From Lachnospira pectinoschiza (GTDB taxonomy: Bacteria; Bacillota; Clostridia; Lachnospirales; Lachnospiraceae), in assembly GCF_020564355.1 (NCBI RefSeq), contig NZ_JAJCRR010000006.1:143335-207334 (forward strand): DNA of 64,000 nt, given 5' to 3'. Each line of letters begins with the position of its first letter. The first letter of the stretch is position 1. The notes under the pieces are model-generated. The model was given only the letters and a program-made list of their open reading frames with translations, searched no databases and was not told the DNA's origin. Shown in pieces: positions 25,974-33,532 of this stretch. Made by a program: the position numbers and the translations under genes.

Positions 25974-27407
25974 CTATTTGTCAGATGATGGTGTATCCAT
26001 GTGAAAATCATCAAAGAGCGACAATTGCCGGTAGCTGTCATGGTGTTCAATCTGATACCGGTTTAAGGCTTCAACACCGATAATTCTATTGGTAATAAAA
26101 TCTTCATTCATTCGGATTGGGTAGAGTGTTCTGCCGGAGCAGGTGATAAAATAAAGCGCCCGCTTTAATACAACACCCATCTTTTTAATATCCTTAAAAT
26201 CCAGTCTGGCACTGCGGCGGGCTTTTACAATGCGCTGGGCAGAGCGGACACCGATACCCGGAACTCTTAGCAGTGTGTAGTAGTCTGCACGGTTGATTTC
26301 AACCGGGAACTGCTCTAAGTGCCGGATTGCCCAGTCACATTTGGGGTCTAATAAAACATTAAAATTCGGCTTTTCCTCAGATAGCAGTTCACCGGAATGA
26401 AAACCATAAAATCGCATCAGCCAGTCTGCCTGGTACAGGCGGTGTTCGCGTAAGAGCGGTACACCTTTTCCGTCAGGCTGCGCCGGCAGGGCTTCATCGT
26501 GATTGACATTGACAAAAGCCGAATAAAACACACGTTTTAAATCATAGTTGTGATAGAGGGCTTCTGCAACGGTCACAATATGATAGTCCGTTTCTTTTGT
26601 GGCACCGATAATCATCTGCGTGCTTTGCCCGGCAGGCACAAAGCGGGGCTGCTGTCTTTGTAAAGAACGTTGCGGTGGCTGGTATCCCGAAGCAGACAGG
26701 ACACCTGTGCCGTGGGATAAGCCGGTCTGAACAGGGGCATTTTCTGAAAGTAAACCATGGGAAGGCTCCTGTATTCCCAGTGCGAGCTGGCTGGCATGAA
26801 TACCACGCTGTAACTGCCGCATCGGGGTCAGAATATTTTTACGGCTCTTATGCGGCGCAAGGGTCTTTAAACCATCAGCAGTCGGAAGTTCCAGATTCAC
26901 ACTCATGCGGTCGGCATACCACCCGGCGGTTTCAATCAGGCTTTGAGAAGCACCGGGAATCCCTTTAAGGTGGATATAGCCGCCAAAGTGATATTTCGTG
27001 CGCAGCAGCATCACGGTTTCGGTAAGCCGTTTCATCGTTTCATCGGGGCTTACGATAATGCCGGAACTTAAAAACAGTCCTTCAATATAATTGCGGCGGT
27101 AAAACTCAATTGTCAGGCGGCAGACTTCTTCCGGTGTAAATGTGGCACGCAGGACGTCATTGGAGGAGCGGTTCACACAGTAGCGGCAGTTGTAAATACA
27201 TTCGTTGGTAAAAAGAATCTTTAATAGGGAAATACATCTGCCATCGACTGAGAAACTGTGGCAGATGCCGCAAGCTTTCGCATTGCCAAGTCCCGCACCG
27301 TTATTTTTTTTATCGACACCGCTGGAGGTACAGGCGGCATCGTACTTCGCAGCATCAGAAAGAATCGTCAGCTTTTTCATCAAATCCATATCTTGTTGAA
27401 TAATCAT
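25974..27407 (-). CDS. Radical SAM DNA modification/repair protein (TIGR03916 type) with C-terminal helix-hairpin-helix
   Basis: 477 residues. Cys70, Cys74 and Cys77 form the CxxxCxxC 4Fe-4S site (ECIYNCRYC). A helix-hairpin-helix DNA-binding motif lies near residue 400 (LLRVPGIGVRSAQRIVKAR). PAGQSTQMIIGATKETD is a further family segment. Between NILTPMRQLQ and it there is a Gln/Ser/Gly/Pro-rich insertion of roughly 50 residues that looks unlike the rest. The start is set at ATG 27407 because AAAGGGGAA precedes it; a farther upstream ATG (27521) would span the promoter. Two LexA-like boxes surround its -10. Confidence 0.85.
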   Translation of the reverse strand: MIIQQDMDLMKKLTILSDAAKYDAACTSSGVDKKNNGAGLGNAKACGICHSFSVDGRCISLLKILFTNECIYNCRYCVNRSSNDVLRATFTPEEVCRLTIEFYRRNYIEGLFLSSGIIVSPDETMKRLTETVMLLRTKYHFGGYIHLKGIPGASQSLIETAGWYADRMSVNLELPTADGLKTLAPHKSRKNILTPMRQLQRGIHASQLALGIQEPSHGLLSENAPVQTGLSHGTGVLSASGYQPPQRSLQRQQPRFVPAGQSTQMIIGATKETDYHIVTVAEALYHNYDLKRVFYSAFVNVNHDEALPAQPDGKGVPLLREHRLYQADWLMRFYGFHSGELLSEEKPNFNVLLDPKCDWAIRHLEQFPVEINRADYYTLLRVPGIGVRSAQRIVKARRSARLDFKDIKKMGVVLKRALYFITCSGRTLYPIRMNEDFITNRIIGVEALNRYQIEHHDSYRQLSLFDDFHMDTPSSDK

Positions 27408-27427
27408 AACATTCCCCTTTTTAATTA

Positions 27428-27468
27428 GAACATTTGTTTGATTTATTATAACACACAAACAAATGTTC
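27428..27468 (-). promoter_or_regulatory. SOS-like promoter with two inverted LexA boxes
   Basis: On the minus strand TTTACG, 17-base spacer, TATAAT (complement of 27445-27450). GAACATTTGTTT occurs at 27428-27439 (plus strand) and again inverted at 27457-27468 (minus strand; CGAACATTTGTTTG with flanks). Both fit the Gram-positive LexA/DinR pattern GAACNNNNGTTY, one in the promoter spacer and one just past the start point. Confidence 0.8.
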
Positions 27469-27589
27469 GTAAAGTGGTAAATTCTGAAAAAGTGAAAATA
27501 TGTTCGGGAGTGAAAAAGCAAAGAATGGTTATACTCTTATGGTGCAGATGTATTTTGCGCTGCAAATCAATCAAAAAAGGAGAACCGGG

Positions 27590-27775
27590 ATGAATTCAAT
27601 TTCAGAAAAAGAATTACTGGCATTAAATGACCTTTTAGGTGAAGAAGAATTACTCATCAAAAAGTTTAAGATGCTTGCAAACCATGCAGAAGACGAGGAA
27701 ATTAAGGATAAATTTGAACAGATTTCAGAAAGACACCAGAAACATTTTGATTCCCTTTACAAGCAGCTTGGCTAA
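27590..27775 (+). CDS. Small helical ferritin-like/coat-associated protein
   Basis: 61 residues, almost entirely helical: ISEKELLALNDLLGEEELLIKKFKMLANHAEDEEIKDKFEQISERHQKHFDSL. It looks like a short CotF/ferritin-like helical pair, and the next gene is a fuller CotF-type protein 30 bases downstream. Probably a spore-coat-associated or rubrerythrin-fold protein; metal binding is not demonstrable. Start ATG 27590 follows AAGGAGA; an in-frame ATG at 27500 lacks a ribosome site. TATACT at 27530-27535 could be a -10, but no -35 is convincing. Confidence 0.65.
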   Translation: MNSISEKELLALNDLLGEEELLIKKFKMLANHAEDEEIKDKFEQISERHQKHFDSLYKQLG

Positions 27776-27805
27776 AACAAAATAAAAGAAAAACGGAGGT
27801 TTGTT

Positions 27806-28075
27806 ATGGAACAGCTTTATACGGATAAGGAAGTGTTACAGGATGCATTAACAGCCGAAAAGACGGCAACCAATAATTACAACACGTATGCAAATGAATG
27901 TGTGCATGATACTGTGCGCGAGGCAATTTTAAACTGTCTGTCTGAGGAACACAAGATTCAGGAAGAAGTTTTTAATGCCATGCATACAAGAGGACTTTAT
28001 CCGACACCGGAGGCAGAGGATAAAAAGGTCGATGAAGCAAAGCAGAAGTTTTCATGCACCTATAAATCCCTGTAA
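27806..28075 (+). CDS. CotF-family spore coat protein
   Basis: 89 residues matching the Coat_F pattern: DKEVLQDALTAEKTATNNYNTYANECVHDTVREAILNCLSEEHKIQEEVFNAMHTRGLYP. The family forms ferritin-like helical bundles and is linked to the spore coat of Bacillus and Clostridia. Good ribosome site (CGGAGG). Its pairing with the 61-residue gene upstream suggests an operon. A weak hairpin AAGCACCG / CGGTGATGCTT follows at about 28091-28133. The presence of coat genes supports a spore-forming organism. Confidence 0.8.
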   Translation: MEQLYTDKEVLQDALTAEKTATNNYNTYANECVHDTVREAILNCLSEEHKIQEEVFNAMHTRGLYPTPEAEDKKVDEAKQKFSCTYKSL

Positions 28076-28199
28076 GCAGAGGAATTTCCATAAGCACCGT
28101 TTCCGGTAAACTTGCAGCAGGCGGTGATGCTTCTTCCTTATCAGAGGTTTTGTCCTGAAGTTTATGAAAAATTTAACAAACAAAGGATGGCATTTATGC

Positions 28200-28266
28200 T
28201 ATAATGATAAAAAGATGTCAGGGACAAAAGTCCAGGACAGCGAAACCTAAGGAAGGAGCATGACTT
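28200..28266 (+). promoter_or_regulatory. Extended -10 promoter and short leader of the DUF308 gene
   Basis: TGC-TATAAT (28197-28205) is an extended -10 with no good -35. The early transcript GATGTCAGGGACAAAAGTCC closely resembles that of pyrE (AAATGTCAGGGTCAGAAGGTC) and can form GGGAC-AAAA-GTCC. Confidence 0.55.
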
Positions 28267-28821
28267 ATGGAAAGCTTGGTAAAGAAAATTAAAGGAATTA
28301 GAAATGAAATGATAGGATTGTCCATTGTGCTGATGCTGGCGGGAATTTTTATGATTCTGTTCCCGAATACTTCGGGTAATATCATCTGCCGCGGTGTGGG
28401 TGCGGTTCTTTGTATCTGGGGTGTGGTTCGTCTGGTTGCGTATTTTAGAAATAATGAGATTCTTGGTTCATTCGGACTGGTTCAGGGCGTTGCACTGGCA
28501 GGCTTTGGATTGTATATTCTGATTCGTCCGGGCATTATTGAAGTATTCTTAACCACTGTTTTTGCAATTATCATTATTGTGGACGGTATTTTAAAATTGC
28601 AGTATGCATTGGATTTTAGAAAGCTGGATGCCGGTGGCTGGTGGATTGAGGCAGTCTGTGCGGCAGTTATGATTATTTTGGGAATTGTTGTCCTGTTTAA
28701 TCCGTTTGCAACGGTAGCGGCGGTTATGCTGTTTATCGGTGTGGTCTTTGTATTTGAAGGAGCATGGGATTTAGCTTCTATTTTATACATTTCAAAAATT
28801 GCAAAAGAATTTAATAAGTAG
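28267..28821 (+). CDS. HdeD/DUF308-family membrane protein
   Basis: 184 residues with six hydrophobic segments in three pairs, each pair repeating the DUF308 pattern (LMLAGIFMILFPN; LAGFGLYILIRPG; MIILGIVVLFNPFATVA). HdeD in enterobacteria is linked to acid resistance, but the role in Firmicutes is unknown. Ribosome site AAGGAAGGAG precedes the ATG. The ABC-class ATPase follows 36 bases later and may be co-transcribed. Confidence 0.85.
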   Translation: MESLVKKIKGIRNEMIGLSIVLMLAGIFMILFPNTSGNIICRGVGAVLCIWGVVRLVAYFRNNEILGSFGLVQGVALAGFGLYILIRPGIIEVFLTTVFAIIIIVDGILKLQYALDFRKLDAGGWWIEAVCAAVMIILGIVVLFNPFATVAAVMLFIGVVFVFEGAWDLASILYISKIAKEFNK

Positions 28822-28856
28822 ATAAGACGCTTAGAAAGGTCAGAATGGAGTAAATT

Positions 28857-30545
28857 TTGAAATCGCAGGAAGTTTTAAAAAATATGCTGGCAAGAATAGA
28901 CCACAGGGGGTATCCGGCATATAAAGAATTGCAGGGAATGTATGACTTTGGTGCATATATGCTCTCTATTGACCATGTGCAGGGAGATCCGTTTGCAGCA
29001 CCGTCAAAGGTACATATAGAAGTGTCGGGACAGAAAGCCGGTTTCCCAAAAGAATATTATGATACAGAGGATAAGCGTACAGCAGTGCAGGATTTTGTGC
29101 TGCGCCTGTTTGCAGGGGAAGTTCAAAACTATTCTTTTCAGGCAAAAGGTTCGGGGAAAAGCGGTTTATTATCTGTAAGCCGCTGCGGACAGGAAATTTT
29201 ATCCCGCTCAGCGTGTCAGATGGATAATCATACAGGCAGTGTGACAGTGCGGCTGGAAATTGGTTTTCCGGCGCATGGAAGGACAATTGATGCAAAAGCA
29301 CTGGAAAAGATTTTATTCGGATATCTGCCGGAGTGTGTAAAAAAGACGCTGTATTTTTCGGCAGTTCCGGCAAAAGAATTACAAAAAGCAGTCCACCTTG
29401 CAGAAGATACGGCATGTCTGCGCAGACAGTTAAAAGAAAAAAATCTGGCGGCATTTGTAGCAGACGGTGCAGTGCTTCCAAGACAGTCCGGGGTATCTGA
29501 CCGTCCCATGCGGCAGGCATTTCCTTTTCAGTCGCCTAAATCCCTGCGTGTTGAAATGCACCTGCCGCATGCGGGCGTGATAACCGGCATGGGCATTCCA
29601 AAAGGCGTGACATTGATTGTCGGCGGCGGGTATCACGGCAAGTCAACGCTGTTAAAGGCACTGGAAGCCGGTGTGTACAATCATATTGCAGGGGACGGCA
29701 GGGAATATACGGTGACGGATGATACCGCGGTAAAGGTACGGGCGGAAGATGGCAGAAGCATTCACGATGTGGATATTTCCATGTTTATCCGCAATCTGCC
29801 AAACGGAAAAGACACGGTACATTTTGTTACGCAGGATGCCAGCGGCAGTACATCGCAGGCAGCAGGTGTAGCAGAAGCTGTGGAAGCACAGACAAAGCTG
29901 CTGCTGATTGATGAGGATACCAGTGCAACAAATTTTATGATTCGTGATGTGCTGATGCAGCGGGTTGTACATGGCAGTCAGGAGCCGATTATTCCGTTTA
30001 TAGACAGGGTGCGGGAACTTTATGAAAAAGAAGGCATTTCCACCATACTTGTAGCGGGAAGCTGCGGCTCGTATTTTCATAAAGCGGACCTGATTATTCA
30101 GATGAACCGCTACGAACCGGTGGATATTACGGAATATGCAAAAACACAGGCAAAGGAATTTCCGCTGGCACAGTCCGAAAATCCGACATATAAAAAGAGC
30201 AGTCATAAGCGCTGTCCGAAGGCTTCAAAAAGAGCAGACGACAGGGTAAAAATCAAAACAACAGGACTGGATACCATCTGTATTAATAAGGAAAATATTG
30301 ATGTCCGTTATATTGAGCAGCTGGTAGATTCAGAACAGTTAAATGCACTGGGGTATATGCTTGCTTATGCACAGAAACACCTGTTTGACGGTAAAAAGAC
30401 ACTTTTACAGATAACAGATGAACTTTATGAAAAAATTCATCGTGACGGAATTGAATCGGTCTGTGGGCTTTCGTATGTTCCGGCAGGACTGGCACTGCCA
30501 AGGAAGCAGGAATTTATGGCGGTAGTGAACCGGTACAGAGGATAA
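28857..30545 (+). CDS. Predicted ABC-class ATPase (COG3044 type)
   Basis: 562 residues. Walker A VGGGYHGKSTLLKAL lies near residue 254 and the Walker-B-like LLLIDEDTSATNFMIRD near 350, followed by the ILVAGSCGSYFHKADLIIQM segment. The N-terminal region (YPAYKELQGMYDFGAYMLSIDHVQGDPFAAPSKVHIEV) is diagnostic of this stand-alone cytosolic ATPase family, not a transporter subunit. Its function is not known. The start is TTG 28857, six bases after GGAG in CAGAATGGAGTAAATT; no ATG fits. It probably follows the DUF308 gene in one transcript. Confidence 0.8.
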   Translation: MKSQEVLKNMLARIDHRGYPAYKELQGMYDFGAYMLSIDHVQGDPFAAPSKVHIEVSGQKAGFPKEYYDTEDKRTAVQDFVLRLFAGEVQNYSFQAKGSGKSGLLSVSRCGQEILSRSACQMDNHTGSVTVRLEIGFPAHGRTIDAKALEKILFGYLPECVKKTLYFSAVPAKELQKAVHLAEDTACLRRQLKEKNLAAFVADGAVLPRQSGVSDRPMRQAFPFQSPKSLRVEMHLPHAGVITGMGIPKGVTLIVGGGYHGKSTLLKALEAGVYNHIAGDGREYTVTDDTAVKVRAEDGRSIHDVDISMFIRNLPNGKDTVHFVTQDASGSTSQAAGVAEAVEAQTKLLLIDEDTSATNFMIRDVLMQRVVHGSQEPIIPFIDRVRELYEKEGISTILVAGSCGSYFHKADLIIQMNRYEPVDITEYAKTQAKEFPLAQSENPTYKKSSHKRCPKASKRADDRVKIKTTGLDTICINKENIDVRYIEQLVDSEQLNALGYMLAYAQKHLFDGKKTLLQITDELYEKIHRDGIESVCGLSYVPAGLALPRKQEFMAVVNRYRG

Positions 30546-30586
30546 GTGCATTTTATCTTTTATGCATTTAAAGCAGAACTTCAATA

Positions 30587-30615
30587 TTGTTTTTTGTTCC
30601 GGACTATTCTATAAT
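30587..30615 (+). promoter_or_regulatory. Sigma-A promoter of the repeat-protein gene
   Basis: TTGTTT (30587-30592), 17-base spacer, TATAAT (30610-30615). Confidence 0.7.
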
Positions 30616-30661
30616 AGGGTCAGCAGGGCTTGTAAAAGCAGCCCGGAAAAGAGGATAGTGT

Positions 30662-32704
30662 ATGAAGTTGAAAAAATTTGCAACAGGCGTATTTGCCATG
30701 GCAGCGGTGGCAGCTGCACTCATTTTTACAGGCGGTACATCCGTTACGGCAAAGGCTGCGGTGAACACAAAATCAGATATTGAGATAGCAACACGTTTGC
30801 ATAATTATTCCAGAAGTGCAAGTCCGATTGGTTCTTATCTTGTAGATATCGGAAATGGGAATATGATGCGTGTCCAGTTTGATTATGATTCAAGCAATAT
30901 ATATGTTGAATATTACGATTCACAGTATAACGTTACAGGTGTCAGACAGCTTGCCCCGGAACTTCCTATATATGGCGGTTTCTACAGCGGCAGTGATGCT
31001 TACTATATTGTAACAGGACAGAAAAATGAGGAAGAATCAGATACGGTGGAATGTTACAGAATTACAAAGTATGACAAGAACTGGAACAGAATCGGTTCAG
31101 CCGGATTGTATGATTGTAACACATTTCTTCCGTTTCGTGCAGGATGTGTAAGGATGACAGAAGCGGACGGCTATCTTTTTGTAAGAACCAGTCATCAGAT
31201 GTATTTGTCGTCAGACGGACTTCGTCATCAGGCCAATGTAACCATTCAGTTTGATGAAAACAAGCTGGTGATTACAGATTCTTATACGGATGTTATGAAT
31301 TCGAAATACGGGTATGTGAGCCACTCATTTAACCAGTTTATTAAAACGGAAGGAAACCATCTTGTTGCAGTGGATCATGGAGATGCCTATCCGAGAAGCA
31401 TTGTACTGACAGAATACCAGACAGATTTTACAAATGGTCAGTTTATTTCCAATATGAATTATTGGAAAAATCCTTGTAAATCGACAGACCTTTTTGAATT
31501 TACGGGAGAAATCGGAGATAATGCTACAGGTGCATCCGTAGGTGGATTTGAGGTCACAGACAGTGCATATCTTGTTGCAGCCAATTCCATTAATCAGGAA
31601 GATACAAGTGATGACCGCAGCAGGCATGATTATCGTAACGTATGCATTGTCGGAAAGTCAAAAAGAGACGGACATACATTTGTGAATTGGCTGACGAATC
31701 TGGAAGGTGATTTATCAGCAACAACTCCGTATTTGGTAAAGATAAATGATAATAAATATCTTGTGATGTGGTCCTATCAAAAACGGTCAGTCGGAGCAAT
31801 AGATTATACATATATTGATGCGGACGGCAGTCAGATCAGCCCGGTATATACCATGAATGGAATGCTTTCAGATTGTGAACCGGTATATATCAATGATACC
31901 GTAGTGTGGTATACATCCGATAGCGATGGAAATGTAACTTTTTACGGTGTGGATAGTAATGGAAATGCGTTGGGAAGCCTCAATGGATTGATATATGATG
32001 GTGATAACTGGGTGTATTACCGCAATGATAATCCGGATTATGGATATACAGGACTTGCAGCCAATGAGTATGGCTGGTGGTATGTAAGTAACGGGACAAT
32101 TGATTTTGATTATACGGGACTTGCAGCCAATGAGTACGGCTGGTGGTATGTAAGTAACGGGACAATCGATTTTAGTTATACCGGAATGGCAGCTAATGAC
32201 TATGGCTGGTGGTATGTAAGCAACGGAGCAATCGATTTTAATTATACGGGAATGGCGGTGAATGATTACGGCTGGTGGTACATGACCAACGGCGCATTAG
32301 ACTGGAACTATACGGGAATGGCAGCCAACGATTACGGCTGGTGGTATATGACCAACGGTGCATTAGACTGGAACTATACGGGAATGGCGGTGAATGATTA
32401 CGGCTGGTGGTATATGACCAACGGTGCATTAGACTGGAATTATACGGGAATGGCAGTGAATGACTACGGCTGGTGGTACATGACCAACGGTGCATTAGAC
32501 TGGAACTATACGGGAATGGCGGTGAATGATTACGGCTGGTGGTATATGACCAATGGCGCGTTAGACAGGAATTACACCGGACTTGCAGTGAATGAGTATG
32601 GCTGGTGGTATATGACCAATGGCGCACTGGATTTAACGTATAACGGAACAGCAGATAATGAATATGGAACATGGAATGTTGTAAACGGACATGTAGAGGT
32701 CTAG
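30662..32704 (+). CDS. Secreted protein with ten 22-residue aromatic repeats
   Basis: 680 residues: signal peptide MKLKKFATGVFAMAAVAAAL with a likely cut after VTAKAA (about 34), a unique region to about residue 450 rich in Tyr/Asp/Asn beta-type sequence, and nine full plus one degenerate C-terminal repeats of the form YTGMAVNDYGWWYMTNGALDWN. The WWY-NG-DF pattern resembles the cell-wall-binding or adhesin-type repeats common in Lachnospiraceae surface proteins, so surface attachment is a reasonable guess. The unique domain is not recognised. Ribosome site AGAGG. It has its own promoter and terminator. Confidence 0.8.
   Translation: MKLKKFATGVFAMAAVAAALIFTGGTSVTAKAAVNTKSDIEIATRLHNYSRSASPIGSYLVDIGNGNMMRVQFDYDSSNIYVEYYDSQYNVTGVRQLAPELPIYGGFYSGSDAYYIVTGQKNEEESDTVECYRITKYDKNWNRIGSAGLYDCNTFLPFRAGCVRMTEADGYLFVRTSHQMYLSSDGLRHQANVTIQFDENKLVITDSYTDVMNSKYGYVSHSFNQFIKTEGNHLVAVDHGDAYPRSIVLTEYQTDFTNGQFISNMNYWKNPCKSTDLFEFTGEIGDNATGASVGGFEVTDSAYLVAANSINQEDTSDDRSRHDYRNVCIVGKSKRDGHTFVNWLTNLEGDLSATTPYLVKINDNKYLVMWSYQKRSVGAIDYTYIDADGSQISPVYTMNGMLSDCEPVYINDTVVWYTSDSDGNVTFYGVDSNGNALGSLNGLIYDGDNWVYYRNDNPDYGYTGLAANEYGWWYVSNGTIDFDYTGLAANEYGWWYVSNGTIDFSYTGMAANDYGWWYVSNGAIDFNYTGMAVNDYGWWYMTNGALDWNYTGMAANDYGWWYMTNGALDWNYTGMAVNDYGWWYMTNGALDWNYTGMAVNDYGWWYMTNGALDWNYTGMAVNDYGWWYMTNGALDRNYTGLAVNEYGWWYMTNGALDLTYNGTADNEYGTWNVVNGHVEV
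32036..32701 (+). repeat. Tandem 66-bp coding repeats
   Basis: Ten in-frame 66-base units make up the 3' end of the secreted-protein gene. Central units are nearly identical at the DNA level (TGACCAACGGTGCATTAGAC recurs), while the first two and the last two have diverged, as expected from unequal exchange acting on the middle. Confidence 0.9.
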
Positions 32705-32709
32705 GGTAC

Positions 32710-32801
32710 ACACAGGAAAGACAGGGAGAACGAATTGCTCCCTGTCTTTTTGCACTTTATTCTTTAGCACGTTAAAGTGATTGTAATTCTGCATTTTATT
32801 T
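32710..32801 (+). repeat. Terminator-plus-promoter duplication, left copy
   Basis: TTTAGCACGTTAAAGTGATT (first part of 32763-32801) recurs at 33446-33484 with 35 of 39 bases identical over the full stretch; the terminators just upstream of each copy are also alike. In this left copy the -10 of the hom promoter has been lost. Confidence 0.75.
32717..32751 (+). terminator. Terminator after the repeat-protein gene
   Basis: AAAGACAGGGAG pairs perfectly with CTCCCTGTCTTT over a 9-base loop, followed by T residues. Confidence 0.93.
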
Positions 32802-32962
32802 CAAAGATTGCAAAAGAATTCTGCGATTATTATTCGATAGGTGATTTTATAATAATATGAAATTTGAATTAAAGTACATATATTTATACGAAATACTGGC
32901 AAAATGCTAGGAAATGATTTAAAATATATTGGTGTTATGATTAAGAGTGTTGAAAGAGTGAT

Positions 32963-32991
32963 TTGGATAAACAAAATCTTAATCATATAGT
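32963..32991 (+). promoter_or_regulatory. Possible promoter of the small gene at 33021
   Basis: TTGGAT (32963-32968), 17-base spacer, TATAGT (32986-32991) in a very AT-rich 250-base stretch where I see no other feature. Confidence 0.45.
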
Positions 32992-33020
32992 ATATAAATA
33001 AAATGAGGAGGGGAATCTAA

Positions 33021-33392
33021 ACGAAAAAAACATCGAAACAAACACAAAAAATTCTGGGTATAATTGTACTAATAATAATTCTTATTTGGGCAGTACCGTT
33101 TATTCATAATGAATTGCTGACGGTATTGCATGGAAAGGAATTTTATAATCGTTATATAGATACAGGTTTTTTTGATGAGAATAGTGAACAGGAATCATGT
33201 AAGGTATTGTCTTATTCAAAAAAACTGTCAAAGGTATATTATGTAACACCGGAAAAAGAGCAGGGGCTTATATTATATTTTACCAAAAATGAAAACAACA
33301 CATGGGAAATGAGTAGCTGGGATTGTATCTGGTCAAAATCGGGAACAGCAGCTGGAATCCAGTGGCCATACTTTTGGCAGAATGGTTTTTAG
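33021..33392 (+). CDS. Small membrane-anchored protein with ACG in the start position
   Basis: The open frame runs from a stop at 33018 and encodes TKKTSKQTQKILGIIVLIII.. then a 90-residue outer part ending WPYFWQNGF. A very strong ribosome site AGGAGGGG (33007-33014) is followed six bases later by ACG AAA AAA ACA, where ATG would be expected (basic residues then one membrane helix). The only other start is TTG 33114, which would cut off the membrane anchor and has no ribosome site. Either ACG is used as a start or an ATG-to-ACG change has silenced the gene. No family recognised. It lies between duplicated terminator-promoter segments. Confidence 0.55.
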   Translation, partial: TKKTSKQTQKILGIIVLIIILIWAVPFIHNELLTVLHGKEFYNRYIDTGFFDENSEQESCKVLSYSKKLSKVYYVTPEKEQGLILYFTKNENNTWEMSSWDCIWSKSGTAAGIQWPYFWQNGF

Positions 33393-33404
33393 TAACGACA
33401 CATA

Positions 33405-33484
33405 TTATACAGGGAAAGCAGGGTGAACACGCCTTGCTTTTTCTGTTTAGCACGTTAAAGTAATTGTCATTTAGCATTTTATTT
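33405..33484 (+). repeat. Terminator-plus-promoter duplication, right copy
   Basis: Right partner of 32710-32801. The TTTAGCACGTTAAAGTAATT block (start of 33446-33484) here carries the functional hom -35 and leads into its -10. Confidence 0.75.
33414..33443 (+). terminator. Terminator after the ACG-start gene
   Basis: AAAGCAGGGTG pairs with CGCCTTGCTTT (two G-U) around AACA, followed by T residues. Confidence 0.75.
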
Positions 33485-33492
33485 GCTATAAT
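33464..33492 (+). promoter_or_regulatory. Sigma-A promoter of hom
   Basis: TTGTCA (33464-33469), 17-base spacer, extended -10 TGC-TATAAT (33487-33492). Confidence 0.8.
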
Positions 33493-33532
33493 AGATACCA
33501 ATTACCGTTTTTTCGGTAGATGGGAGGAAGAA

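Noticed and set aside
32036-32701. Regular repeats that could suggest a CRISPR array
   Set aside because: Units are 66 bases, contiguous, in frame and encode a 22-residue protein repeat; there are no unique spacers and no cas genes.
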